Under the pieces are notes generated by a model that worked only from the letters and a program-made list of their open reading frames with translations, was not told the origin of the DNA and made no database searches. Shown here piece after piece: positions 25,744 to 34,860 of a DNA stretch of 64,000 nucleotides. Position 1 is the first letter of the stretch. Every line of letters starts with the position of its first letter. The stretch comes from Microtetraspora sp. NBRC 16547 (GTDB lineage Bacteria; Actinomycetota; Actinomycetes; Streptosporangiales; Streptosporangiaceae). Where the stretch lies: assembly GCF_030268965.1 (NCBI RefSeq), contig NZ_BSSE01000031.1:1-64000 (forward strand), read 5' to 3'. The position numbers and the translations under genes are program-made.

Positions 25744-28059
25744 CTACGCGCGAGTGTTGTGACGGCGTATCCGGTCGGCGTCCTCACCTCGGCCGAGATC
25801 GTCGAAGACGTCGGCGAGGAGATCGAGATCCTGTCGCTGTCGCGTGGTGAAGAACCCCGGCGACGGCCGGGGCCATGCCATGCAGAGGTCCGCGGCCTCC
25901 CGCGCGGCCGCCAACGCATGCTCATGCTCTCCAAGAGCGTACTGAGAGGCGGCGAGCGCGGTCAGAGCGCGGGCGAGATGGGGCTGAAAGACAACCGGGA
26001 GATCGTCCGCCAGGCGACGGTGCATCCACACGGCTTCCGCGGTGGCGTCGACGGCCTGCTCCACCTGGCCAAGCCGTGTCAGGCACAGGCCGAGACCGGT
26101 CAGCGCGTCGGCGAGATCCGGCTCTTCTGTCACGCTCGCCTTCGCCGCCGCCCGGCGATCGGCCACGTATTCGTGGCACGCCGCGACGGCCTCCTCAACG
26201 GCGGTGAGCGCGTCGACGGGGTTCAGCCATCGGCCCAGATCGCTGAGCATCTCGCAGAGGTCCTTCAACGCGTCGGCTCGGGCGAACAGGTTGGTTCCGG
26301 CCACCTCGCGCAAGGTCCGCACGGCTTCATCGGCGGCCGTCAGAGCGTCATCTCCACGTCCGGCCTCCCATAGCCGTCGGCTGAGGTCCGCGAGAGCCGG
26401 AGCGAGATACACCGGGTTTTCCAAACGCCGAAGCACCTCCACCGCGGAGACGGTGACGGTCAGCGCGTCGTCGCTCCTGCCCAGGTCGGCGGCCAGTGTG
26501 CCCAGGCCGGTCAACGCCTGGGCGAGATCGAAATTGGCCGGGGCGGGCCTCGGCATCCGGGCGTGGACCGCGAGGGCGCGCTCCGCTGCGGCCGACGCGT
26601 CGCCGCCGCGGCCGGCTTCCCCCAGGTGTCGGCCGTACTCGGTCAACGCCCGGATCATGTGGGCGTCGGGCGGGGTGAGCCGGAGAGAGATCCGCACCGC
26701 CTCCGCCGCGGCCGCCACGGCCCGCTCCCGATGCCCCGACGCGGCATGCGCGCCCGCGAGGCGGAGCAGTGCTTTGGCCAGCCCGAGCCCGTCTGATTCC
26801 GCGCCACCGTGGTCGGCCACGATCTTCTCGGCGGTCACCAGCCATTCGCCGCGCACGGTGGACAGCCGTACCCCGTGGTCCCGCAGCCAGGCGCGGCTGT
26901 CCTTCGCGTGGGCGAGAGCCCGGCACGCCTGCCGGTCGTACGGGAGCCGGATCCGCTCGAACACCTTACGGATGTCGCCCAGCGACAGATTCCACAGTGA
27001 TTCGTTGTCCGCCAGCGCCGCAAGGTACGCCCGCTGGGCGTCGTCCAGCTCGACCGGCGGCTCCGGAAACGCCTTGAGCAGTAACAGGATCCACTCGAAC
27101 CCGTCCGTCAGCCGCGCGAATGCGAGTGCCACCGGAAGGAGCTCGGCGAAGCCGGTCACCCGCTCCAGAGCGGCATTGAGCAGCGTGCCGCGAAACCGGC
27201 CGACAATCTGTGGCAATCCGTCGGGAAACCAGCGGTCGGTGGCCTCCGGGTCCTGCAACGCGCCCATGATCACATCGACGGCGGCGGGGTGGTCGGCCAG
27301 CGCGGGCGCCAGGGCCGCACACGCCCGCACCCCGAGGTGGGGGTCCTCGAGGAAGTCGCGTGGCGCGGCGCCGAGGTCGCCGAGCGCGAGAACCAGCGCG
27401 GCCCGTTCGGCCGCATCGGCGGTTCGCGCGAGCCGGGTCAGCCGTACGACGAGCCGAGGCCGGGGCGACGGCGCCGTGGATGCCAGTTCGGCGGCGCGGA
27501 CCAGCCGGGTCGCCGTGGATGCCGCGGACGCCCGCACCCGTGGATCCGCGTCGGCCAGGCAATGCTCGACGACGTCTGCCAGCCGGCTCGCCGCCTGCCG
27601 GCAATCGAGCAGGATCATCGCCCACATCGCACGCTCACGCCGCGGATCCTCGAGGATGTCGTCGTACACGTCCTCGTCGCTGGAGGCGGCGGCGATCCGC
27701 GCGATCTCGCTTCTGATGTCCCGCCCTCCGGGGGCGGCATCGGCGGCCAGGTCGCCCTGGTACGGCACGGCGGCTTCGCCGACCTCGGCCAGCCAGCTCA
27801 GCAGATCGCGTCTCAGCCAGGCCGTATCCGGACCGGCGATCGACGGGTCACGAAGGATCCGCCCCACGGCCAACGCGGCGGACGCCGTGGCCGTCCACGG
27901 CGTGCCCTGGTGAATGACGGCACTGTTGAGGTGGTCCAGGGCCGCCCGCCGGGCGGATTCGTCTCCGTGCAGAAGCGCCGTCAAATGGCCGGGAGTGTCG
28001 GTGGCCTTGCCGTAGGCGTGCAGCAAAACCGCGAATGACCGGTCGTCTGTCGTCAGCAT
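25744..28059 (-). CDS. HEAT/TPR-repeat protein
   Basis: 771 residues. The N-terminal half (to about 330) consists of HEAT-like helical pairs (VVEHCLADADPRVRASAAST; AALVLALGDLGAAP). The C-terminal half (from about 430) has TPRs with spacing near 40 residues (e.g. LAQALTGLGTLAADLGRSDD; LADALTGLGLCLTRLGQVEQ). No enzymatic domain or TM segment. Such scaffolds are frequent in actinomycetes and bind unknown partners. ATG 28059 matches the family N-terminus (FAVLLHAYGKATDTPGHL). Confidence 0.75.
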   Translation of the reverse strand: MLTTDDRSFAVLLHAYGKATDTPGHLTALLHGDESARRAALDHLNSAVIHQGTPWTATASAALAVGRILRDPSIAGPDTAWLRRDLLSWLAEVGEAAVPYQGDLAADAAPGGRDIRSEIARIAAASSDEDVYDDILEDPRRERAMWAMILLDCRQAASRLADVVEHCLADADPRVRASAASTATRLVRAAELASTAPSPRPRLVVRLTRLARTADAAERAALVLALGDLGAAPRDFLEDPHLGVRACAALAPALADHPAAVDVIMGALQDPEATDRWFPDGLPQIVGRFRGTLLNAALERVTGFAELLPVALAFARLTDGFEWILLLLKAFPEPPVELDDAQRAYLAALADNESLWNLSLGDIRKVFERIRLPYDRQACRALAHAKDSRAWLRDHGVRLSTVRGEWLVTAEKIVADHGGAESDGLGLAKALLRLAGAHAASGHRERAVAAAAEAVRISLRLTPPDAHMIRALTEYGRHLGEAGRGGDASAAAERALAVHARMPRPAPANFDLAQALTGLGTLAADLGRSDDALTVTVSAVEVLRRLENPVYLAPALADLSRRLWEAGRGDDALTAADEAVRTLREVAGTNLFARADALKDLCEMLSDLGRWLNPVDALTAVEEAVAACHEYVADRRAAAKASVTEEPDLADALTGLGLCLTRLGQVEQAVDATAEAVWMHRRLADDLPVVFQPHLARALTALAASQYALGEHEHALAAAREAADLCMAWPRPSPGFFTTRQRQDLDLLADVFDDLGRGEDADRIRRHNTRA

Positions 28060-28182
28060 CCGGGAAGTGTTCCACAGCCCCGGCATGCCCTCCGTCCAGC
28101 TCGTACGGGACGAAGCACCAGCGGTTCTCGCACGACGCCGGCGATGACCGTGGTCACGACCTTGTGAACCGCCCGCCCGCCG

Positions 28183-29004
28183 TCACCGATAGCGCCCGGA
28201 ACGCCGCACCGCGGTGTCTTCCTGTCGCATCCCGTGTGGGTCCACGCGCTCGAGCTTGGTCCAGCCGGTCCAGCCTCCCTTCTTCAGCAGCTCGATCAGC
28301 CGACGGGCCGGCGGCACAGTGTCGAACGCCAGTGTGTCCATCAGCTTGACCAGCGATGGCTCGATGTCGGTGTCGTCAACGTAGTTCTCGCCCTGTTCGT
28401 CGGCCAACCGCGTGATGTAGACGGCTAGTTCGTCGGCCAGCTCGACGAGCCGTGGGCCGTCGGCGGTCCGGTCGAGAACCCGGCTGAGGGTGAGATAGAA
28501 GTCGATGAGCTGCGGGTCGGTGATCTGCTCCCGCTTGCGTGCCATCCACTCCGGGACTCGCTCAGGTGAGTGCGCGGCCAGCAGGATCCAGCCGTCACGC
28601 TCTGCCTGGACGATCCGTTCGTCGACCCCGAGCACCCGGAGGTGGTCGAGATACCCGACCACCTCCGGTGGCAGCATCAGGTTGTCCCCGGCGGCGAGCC
28701 GGGCGATCTGCTCCCGGTGCCGCTGCCGCTGCCGGATCTCGGCCCGCAGCCGCTTGTCGATGTCCGCGACCGCCGCGGCGAACTCCTCCTCATCGGCCCG
28801 CAGCAGCTCCCGCACCCGAGCCAGCGGGACCCCTGCCTGCGCGAGAGTCCGGATCTTGATCAGCTCGATCACGGAGCCGGCGTCGTACCTGCGGTAGCCG
28901 GATTGGTCCCGTTCCGGCTCCGGCAGCAGCCCCTTGGCGTGATAGTGCCGCACCGCGCGCACCGTCACTCCGGCGTACGACGCCAGCTCACCGATGGTCA
29001 GCAT
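28183..29004 (-). CDS. MerR-family regulator (TipA-like)
   Basis: 273 residues. Winged HTH at the N-terminus (LTIGELASYAGVTVRAVRHY, HAKGLLPEPERD), coiled-coil dimer helix, then a long C-terminal effector region of about 170 residues. The start overlaps the hydrolase stop by 17 bp, so both are in one operon. A MerR-type operator sits at the operon promoter, implying autoregulation. The effector is probably an organic compound or antibiotic. Confidence 0.87.
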   Translation of the reverse strand: MLTIGELASYAGVTVRAVRHYHAKGLLPEPERDQSGYRRYDAGSVIELIKIRTLAQAGVPLARVRELLRADEEEFAAAVADIDKRLRAEIRQRQRHREQIARLAAGDNLMLPPEVVGYLDHLRVLGVDERIVQAERDGWILLAAHSPERVPEWMARKREQITDPQLIDFYLTLSRVLDRTADGPRLVELADELAVYITRLADEQGENYVDDTDIEPSLVKLMDTLAFDTVPPARRLIELLKKGGWTGWTKLERVDPHGMRQEDTAVRRSGRYR

Positions 29005-29812
29005 CCCGCCAGTCTCCTCGGGTGTGGCCGACAGGGCCATGTGTACTCCGGATGATCTGGGCGATCTCCGGGGCGTGGGTGAAGGCCAGCCCGTGGTCGG
29101 CGTCGAGCCAGGACGTGGCGATGTGCGGCCGCTCGCGGCCAAGCCGCTCGACGCCGGCACGCCAGTTCTGATTGAACCGCGACGCATGCCCTTCGCCGTT
29201 GTCGCCGGCCATCGAGGTCGACATGATCATGCTGATGGGCCGGTCGATCTTCTGGTACCGGTCCAAGATCTCGGACCGTACCGCATCGATCTCGACATTC
29301 AGGTCGAGAATCTCCTGGGCGGTGAGCAACACCTGACGCGCGGTGCCCCGCACGGCCTCCTGCTGTGTCGCCATGTCCTCCCACATTGCGCGGAGCTCCG
29401 GCAGGACGGCCTCGGTGATGAACGGTTCGGGCACCGGGTTCGCCCCGTCGATGAGAACAAGCCCGGCGACGCTACCAGGATGCTCGGAGGCATAGTGCAC
29501 GGCCAGGTCCGCGCCCAGCGAGTAGCCCACCAGCACGGGCACCGCATCCAGGTCGAGGCGCCCCAGCTCCGCCATCACGGCGGCCAGATCGCTGAGGAAC
29601 GCCTCGAAGGAGTACAGGCCGGCGGCCGAGGTGAGGCCATGGCCCCGCAGGTCGAAGGTCACCACATCGTGGTCGCGCCGCAGCAGCTCGGTCAGCTCGT
29701 ACAGGTCGGCCTGCGTCGAGTTCAGCCCGGGGCACAGGACCAGCGGTCGTCCCCGGCCGCCGCGAGACACCGGGATCGTGACGCCGTCGTGGTGGATCGT
29801 GAAGTGCCGCAT
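28988..29812 (-). CDS. Alpha/beta hydrolase
   Basis: 274 residues. Oxyanion-hole region PLVLCPGLNSTQAD, nucleophile elbow LVGYSLGADLA (Ser in GYSLG), acidic residue near VLIDGAN, and catalytic His in WLDADHGLAFTH. Esterase, lactonase or C-C hydrolase; substrate unknown. An in-frame extension to ATG 29911 adds 33 residues from an ABC-ATPase stub, and the best promoter feeds that ATG, so the protein in the cell may carry this tag. It is coupled to the MerR gene. Confidence 0.83.
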   Translation of the reverse strand: MRHFTIHHDGVTIPVSRGGRGRPLVLCPGLNSTQADLYELTELLRRDHDVVTFDLRGHGLTSAAGLYSFEAFLSDLAAVMAELGRLDLDAVPVLVGYSLGADLAVHYASEHPGSVAGLVLIDGANPVPEPFITEAVLPELRAMWEDMATQQEAVRGTARQVLLTAQEILDLNVEIDAVRSEILDRYQKIDRPISMIMSTSMAGDNGEGHASRFNQNWRAGVERLGRERPHIATSWLDADHGLAFTHAPEIAQIIRSTHGPVGHTRGDWRDADHR

Positions 29813-29851
29813 CGTCCTGTCGCCTCTCTCGGCCCGCTCCCCATCGTCGCC

Positions 29852-29911
29852 GTGGTCGCCGTACGACTTGCGCAGGCCGGCGGCCTCCACCGCACTGGTT
29901 TTCGTGGTCAT
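29852..29911 (-). pseudogene. Stub of an ABC ATPase gene fused in frame to hydrolase
   Basis: The 20 codons from ATG 29911 read TTKTSAVEAAGLRKSYGDH, the usual start of a DrrA-type ABC ATPase, and then diverge. The frame continues without a stop into the hydrolase at 29812. MerR regulators commonly control such drug-exporter ATPases, so the original target gene seems to have been deleted and its start taken over. Confidence 0.5.
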
Positions 29912-29949
29912 GCCACCATGCTGGGAGATTGCCCCTGCGTCAGGGTCAA
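29912..29949 (-). promoter_or_regulatory. MerR-type long-spacer promoter/operator
   Basis: Near-perfect dyad at 29929-29949: on the plus strand TTGCCCCTG, CGT, CAGGGTCAA (one mismatch). On the minus strand TTGACC is the -35 and CAGCAT (29923-29918) the -10, spacer 20 bp, as in MerR-activated promoters. The -10 ends six bases before ATG 29911. Confidence 0.6.
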
Positions 29950-30304
29950 CCGTCGCGGCGACATCACCTCCACACACCGCGACCGCCGGTGTGTGCCCTC
30001 ACACCGGCCGCGGCCGGCACACCGCCCCGCCGGTTACGACGGCGTTCCCCACGAGGTTCGCCCAGGCGGCGTAGGCGAGGTCACGCGTGCGGGGGGCCGG
30101 GCGCCGTCGCGCTCTGCAGTTCCGCCCTCCCCACAACCCTTCAGCTGCCCAGGCCGCTGACCGCCGGTCCAGAGGTCGGTGTGAAAGCGGGCATCGGCGG
30201 GCGTTCGTCGATTCTTCGATGTGCCGGCGACGGCGGCGGATGAGGGGCTGACACTGGTCACGGCGGCCGGGTGGGCGTCCGGCCGCCGTGACACAGAGCG
30301 TTCG
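29950..30304. other. Intergenic region ending in terminator hairpin
   Basis: No gene recognised. At 30257-30292 a 14-bp stem (arms GTCACGGCGGCCGG and CCGGCCGCCGTGAC, loop 8) lies just past the ABC importer's last gene and probably terminates that operon. Confidence 0.6.
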
Positions 30305-31327
30305 TCAGGACTGGGGGACCTTGGAGGTGAACTCGGTGGTGAAGGTCTTGGACAGGTCGATCTGGTCCTTCTTGGCCTTCACGTCGGGATTGAACGCCGA
30401 CAGCACTTCCAGCACGTTCTTCGGGCCGTCGTCCGGCATGATGCCGTCGGCGGTGAACATGCCCTTGGAGTCGTTGACCGCCTTGACGTACAGCGTCTCG
30501 TCGGCGCCCTTGAACTCGGCGGGCATCTTGTCGGCGATCTCCTGCGCGGAATGCGCGTTGATCCACCGAAGCGTGCGCACGAAGGCGTTGGCCAGCTTCT
30601 GCGCGGTCTCCTTGTGTCCGTCGATCCACTCGCAGGTCATGTACAACGAGCTCGCCGGGTAGAGCCCGCCGAGCGCCGCCCGGGTGCCCTCCTTGGTACG
30701 CATGTCGATGAACACCTTGCCCTTGCCGGTGGTCACGAGCTGCGCCGCGGTGGGGTCGGTGGTCATGCCCGCGTCGATGCCGCCGTTCTCGATGGCCGAG
30801 ATGAAGGTGGCGCCCGCCCCGGCCTTCACCCGGGTGTACGACTCGGGCGCCACGCCGTTCTTGACCGCCAGATACTGGGTCAGGAAGTCAGTGGACGATC
30901 CGGGGCTGGTGATGCCGAGCTTCTTGCCGGCGAAGTCCTTGGGGCCGGTGATGGCGCCCGCCTTGTCCGCGGCGACGATCTCCACCTCGCCGGGGACGTC
31001 GGCGAACTGGACGACGCTCTTCACGCACTTCCCCTTGGCCTGCAGGTCGACGGAGTGGTCGTAAAAGCCGACGACGCCGTGGACGTCCCCGGACAGCATC
31101 ACGTTCTCGGCCTGTGCTCCGGCGGGCTCGGTGAGCAGCTGGACGTTCAGGCCCTCCTGGGTGAAGGTGCCGAGCTGCTCGCTCAGCTTGGCCGGCAGGT
31201 AGATGACCTTGTCGATGCCGCCGACCATGATCTTGACCTGCTCGGTGGTGCCGGGAGCCGACTCGCCGCAGCCGGCCGCGCCGGCGACGACGAGGGCCGC
31301 GGTGGTGAGCACGAGGTACTTCTTCAT
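30305..31327 (-). CDS. ABC importer substrate-binding lipoprotein (SsuA/NMT1-like)
   Basis: 340 residues. Lipoprotein signal peptide with lipobox VAGAAGC (lipidated Cys at 20). The mature part matches the nitrate/sulfonate/thiamine-precursor binding fold: DKVIYLPAKLSEQLGTF, LGITSPGSSTDFLTQYLAV, GGIDAGMTTDP. It captures a small organic solute outside the membrane for the permease and ATPase encoded upstream on the same strand. The substrate cannot be read from the sequence. Confidence 0.87.
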   Translation of the reverse strand: MKKYLVLTTAALVVAGAAGCGESAPGTTEQVKIMVGGIDKVIYLPAKLSEQLGTFTQEGLNVQLLTEPAGAQAENVMLSGDVHGVVGFYDHSVDLQAKGKCVKSVVQFADVPGEVEIVAADKAGAITGPKDFAGKKLGITSPGSSTDFLTQYLAVKNGVAPESYTRVKAGAGATFISAIENGGIDAGMTTDPTAAQLVTTGKGKVFIDMRTKEGTRAALGGLYPASSLYMTCEWIDGHKETAQKLANAFVRTLRWINAHSAQEIADKMPAEFKGADETLYVKAVNDSKGMFTADGIMPDDGPKNVLEVLSAFNPDVKAKKDQIDLSKTFTTEFTSKVPQS

Positions 31328-31351
31328 GTGGGGGGTCGCCTTTCAGGTAGG

Positions 31352-32227
31352 TCAGATCTGTACGTCGTGGGAGCCGGAGGCGGCGGGCCGCCAGCGGAGG
31401 AGGCGGCGTTCGAGCAGCGTCAGCAGCCACTCGGCGACGAGCGCGATCACCGTGATGATGATCATTCCGGCGTAGATGCCGGCCGAGTCGAACGTGCCCT
31501 GCGCGTTGTTGATCAGCAGGCCGAGGCCCTTGTCCGCGCCCGAGTACTCGCCGACCACGGCGCCGATGATGGCGAACCCGAACGCCGAGTGGAGCGAGGC
31601 GAGGATCCAGGAGGTGGCGCTCGGCACCACGATCGTCCAGAGGATCTGCGCGCGGCCCGCGCCGAGGATTCTGGCGTTGTTGACCAGGCCCCGGTCGACC
31701 TCTCTGGCCCCTTGGAAGGCGTTGAAGAACACCGCGAAGAACACCAGGATGAACGCGGTGGCGATCTTGGAGGACATGCCGAGCCCGAACCAGATCACGA
31801 ACAGCGAGGCGAGCACGATGCGGGGGATCGCGTTGGCCGCCTTGATGAACGGGGCGAGGACGTCGGCCACGAACCGGCTGCGCCCGAGGACGATGCCGAG
31901 CAGCACGCCCGCGACGCCGCCGAGCGCGAACCCGGCGACCGCCTCCTGGAGCGTGTACGAGATCTGCGTCCAGATGGATCCGAAGGCGGTCGTCTGCGTG
32001 AACCAGGCGACGAGTTTCCCCCAGATCGCCGACGGCTTCGAGTAGTAGAAGGGGTCGATCAGGTATGTGGCCGACAGCTCCCACGAGCCGAGCCAGACGG
32101 CGACGAGCAGCAGCCGTACGCCGGTGACGGTCAGCTTCCTCCGCCGCACCGCGGCACGGGCCGAGGACACGGCGAGATCCTCATCGATGGGTGCGGCGGC
32201 GCCGGGCAGGGCGACGTCATGCGACAC
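31352..32227 (-). CDS. ABC importer permease (BPD_transp_1)
   Basis: 291 residues, about six TM helices after a roughly 40-residue cytoplasmic N-terminus. The EAA loop (ARILGAGRAQILWTIVVPSA) couples to the ATPase. Belongs to the SsuC/TauC class. It overlaps the ATPase gene by 11 bp. Confidence 0.9.
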   Translation of the reverse strand: MSHDVALPGAAAPIDEDLAVSSARAAVRRRKLTVTGVRLLLVAVWLGSWELSATYLIDPFYYSKPSAIWGKLVAWFTQTTAFGSIWTQISYTLQEAVAGFALGGVAGVLLGIVLGRSRFVADVLAPFIKAANAIPRIVLASLFVIWFGLGMSSKIATAFILVFFAVFFNAFQGAREVDRGLVNNARILGAGRAQILWTIVVPSATSWILASLHSAFGFAIIGAVVGEYSGADKGLGLLINNAQGTFDSAGIYAGMIIITVIALVAEWLLTLLERRLLRWRPAASGSHDVQI

Positions 32228-33041
32228 GGCCGGACATCCTCTCCCTGGTGATCTGGACCTCTTCGCGGAGGGACTCCCAGACCTCGCGGTAGACGTCGAG
32301 GAAGTCGGAGGTCAGCCGGATCTCCTCCGCGTCGCGCGGGCGCGGCAGCCGTACGTCGAAGACCTGCTTGACCGTCGCGGGCCCCGCGGTCATCACGGCG
32401 ACCCGGTCGGCGAGGACCAGCGCCTCCTCCAGGTCGTGTGTGACGAAGACGACCGCGGCGCCGGTGCCGGACCACAGCCGCAGCAACTCGGCCTGCATCA
32501 GCCCGCGCGTCTGCACGTCGAGGGCGGAGAACGGCTCGTCCATCAGCAGGATCCGCGGTTCGTTGACGAGAGTCTGGGCGAGGGCGACGCGCTTGCGCAT
32601 GCCGCCGGACAACTGGTGCGGGTAGTAGTCCTCAAACCCGCCGAGGCCGACCCGGCCGACCCAGTCACGGGCGCGGTCGCGGGCGTCGGACGTGGTAGCG
32701 CCGCGGTAGCGCGGCCCGAGGGCCACGTTGTCCAGTACGGTGCGCCACGGCAGCACGGCATCGGCCTGGAACATGTACCCGACGCCGTCGGGGATGCCGG
32801 TCACCTCCCGGCCGTTCACGGCGACGCGGCCGTGCGAGGGCGGCTCCAGCCCGGAGACGAGGGAGAGGGTGGTGGACTTGCCGCACCCGGTGGGACCGAC
32901 GACGGCGACGAACTCGCCCGCCGCGACGGTGAGGTCCAGATCGCGTACGGCGGTGTGCACGCCGCCCGACGCGGACCTGAATCGTTTCGTCGCGCCGACG
33001 AGTTCGATCACCGGCCCACCTGGAGATGTTTCGGATGTCAT
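32217..33041 (-). CDS. ABC importer ATP-binding protein
   Basis: 274 residues. Walker A GPTGCGKSTT, signature QLSGGMRKRVALAQ, Walker B ILLMDEPFSALD, switch VFVTHDLEEAL. SsuB/TauB class energiser, first gene of the importer operon. It is divergent from the CitA/CitB-type two-component genes, which probably control it. Confidence 0.92.
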   Translation of the reverse strand: MTSETSPGGPVIELVGATKRFRSASGGVHTAVRDLDLTVAAGEFVAVVGPTGCGKSTTLSLVSGLEPPSHGRVAVNGREVTGIPDGVGYMFQADAVLPWRTVLDNVALGPRYRGATTSDARDRARDWVGRVGLGGFEDYYPHQLSGGMRKRVALAQTLVNEPRILLMDEPFSALDVQTRGLMQAELLRLWSGTGAAVVFVTHDLEEALVLADRVAVMTAGPATVKQVFDVRLPRPRDAEEIRLTSDFLDVYREVWESLREEVQITRERMSGRVA

Positions 33042-33192
33042 GGCCGGGAACCGTACGGAGCGGCCGGGGCGCGGTGAACCCTTGCGCAGCTAAGCCGCGC
33101 AAGCCGTGTTTCGCGCTGTTAATCGCGATTTCATGGGTTTTACGCTTTACGCGCACGGTCCTTCCGCGCATCACCTCGGCTAACGTGCACGC
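33042..33192. promoter_or_regulatory. Divergent control region, ABC importer / CitA-CitB
   Basis: 151 bp containing an inverted repeat CTTGCGC (33081-33087) / GCGCAAG (33097-33103), a second one TCGCG/CGCGA (33112-33129 region), and two direct copies of TTTACGC around 33140. TAACGT (33181-33186) ends six bases before the kinase GTG. Plausible binding sites for the response regulator. Confidence 0.5.
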
Positions 33193-34860
33193 GTGCGCTC
33201 GCTCCGTTTCGCCCATCAGGTGCTCGCGCTGCAGATCGTCGTCGTCATGCTGGTCGCGGGATCCGGCTTCGCGCTGGCCGCGTGGCTCATGCGCGATGAG
33301 CTGACCGTCCAGTACGGCGAGCGCGCGGTGTCGGTCGCCCGGGCGTTGGCCGCCGACCCCTCCGTCGCGGCGGCCGCGGCGCGGGACGACCCCACGCACC
33401 TGATCCAGCCGAGGGCGGAGGCGGTGCGGGCGGCCACCGGGGCGCTGTTCGTGGTCGTCACCGACCGGCGCGGCATCCGCCTGTCGCACCCACGTACGGA
33501 GCTGATCGGCAGGCGGGTCAGCACCGACCCGTCGGGCCCGCTGTCCGGGCACGACGTGGTGACGGTCGAGCAGGGGACGCTCGGCCTGTCCGCGCGGGGC
33601 AAGGTGCCGCTGCGGACCGCGGACCACAGGATCGTCGGCGAGGTCAGCGTGGGCTTCCCCGTCCGGCAGATCCACCTGCGCGTGGGGCGGGTCCTCGTGC
33701 TGGCGGCCCTCTTCACCGGGGCGGCGCTGCTGCTCGGGGTGGTCGGCTCGGCCGCGATCGGCCACCGCCTGCGCCGCCAGACGCTGGGGCTGGAGCCGTC
33801 CGAGCTCGGAGAGCTCATCTCGCAGCGGGAGGCGGTGCTGCACGGGATCGGTGAGGGCGTCCTCGCCGTGGACGCCGGAGGCCGGGTCACCGTGTGCAAC
33901 GTCGAGGCGGCCAGGCTGCTCGGGCTGGGGGAGGAGTCACCGGGGGTCCTGGGCAAGCCCTTTCACGACCTGCCGCTGCCGCCCCGGCTGCAGGCCGCGC
34001 TCGCCGGCACCGACGAGGCCGCCAGCCAGCTCGTCGTCGCGGACGATCGCGTGCTCGTGGTGGGGCGGCGGCAGGTACGCAGGGAAGGCCGGGAGCTCGG
34101 CACCGTCCTGACCCTGCGCGACCGAACCGACCTCGAGAAGCTCACCAGGGAACTGCACGCGGAACGCGACCTGCTCGACGCGCTCAGGGCGCAGCGGCAC
34201 GAGCACGCCAACCGGATGCACACCGTCGCGGGGCTGCTGCAACTCGGCCACCACGAGCAGGCCGCGGACTACCTGCACATGCTCACGGTGGAGCCGCTCG
34301 CCGCGGTCCCCGGCGCGGCAGGGGACGTCATCACCGACCCCTACCTGCTGGCCTTCCTCGCGGCCAAGGCCGCCGTCGCGGCTGAGCGCGGCATCCGCTT
34401 CATCGTGGCACCGGGAAGCTGGGCGCCCGGCGAGATCGTCAGCCCTCTGGACGTGACGACGGTCGTCGGGAACCTGGTCGACAACGCGCTCGAGGCGGCC
34501 CACCAGGGTCCCGACCGGCCGGCGCACGTCGAGGTGGAGCTGCTTCGCGACGGCGACGACCTGCATGTCACGGTGACGGACTCCGGGCAGGGTGTCCCGC
34601 CGGAGCTCGCCGAGGCGGTGTTCGAAGACGGCTTCACCACCAAAACGGGGGACCGGCCGCGCGGACTCGGCCTGGCGCTGGCGCGCCAGGTCGCCCGGGC
34701 CCGCGGCGGAGACATCGTCCTCGGTCGCGGAGCCGTCGTGACAGTGGGCGAGGCGGAGCGCGCCGGGGCGGCGCCGACCTCCGAGCCGCCCGGCCGTACG
34801 CCGCGGTCCGGACGGGATGGCACCATGTTCCTCGCTCGTCTACCGGGGGTCCTGAGATGA
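33193..34860 (+). CDS. Sensor histidine kinase, CitA/DcuS type
   Basis: 555 residues. TM1 near 10-32, extracytoplasmic PAS-like (sCACHE) domain to about 170, TM2 near 175-195, cytoplasmic PAS, then the kinase. The phospho-acceptor region is RHEHANRMHTVAGLLQLG (His near 336-338), N box VVGNLVDNALEAA, and G boxes DSGQGVPPEL and RGLGLALARQV. Family members sense di- and tricarboxylates. GTG 33193 looks leaderless. It is coupled to the response regulator (ATGA). Confidence 0.88.
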   Translation: MRSLRFAHQVLALQIVVVMLVAGSGFALAAWLMRDELTVQYGERAVSVARALAADPSVAAAAARDDPTHLIQPRAEAVRAATGALFVVVTDRRGIRLSHPRTELIGRRVSTDPSGPLSGHDVVTVEQGTLGLSARGKVPLRTADHRIVGEVSVGFPVRQIHLRVGRVLVLAALFTGAALLLGVVGSAAIGHRLRRQTLGLEPSELGELISQREAVLHGIGEGVLAVDAGGRVTVCNVEAARLLGLGEESPGVLGKPFHDLPLPPRLQAALAGTDEAASQLVVADDRVLVVGRRQVRREGRELGTVLTLRDRTDLEKLTRELHAERDLLDALRAQRHEHANRMHTVAGLLQLGHHEQAADYLHMLTVEPLAAVPGAAGDVITDPYLLAFLAAKAAVAAERGIRFIVAPGSWAPGEIVSPLDVTTVVGNLVDNALEAAHQGPDRPAHVEVELLRDGDDLHVTVTDSGQGVPPELAEAVFEDGFTTKTGDRPRGLGLALARQVARARGGDIVLGRGAVVTVGEAERAGAAPTSEPPGRTPRSGRDGTMFLARLPGVLR

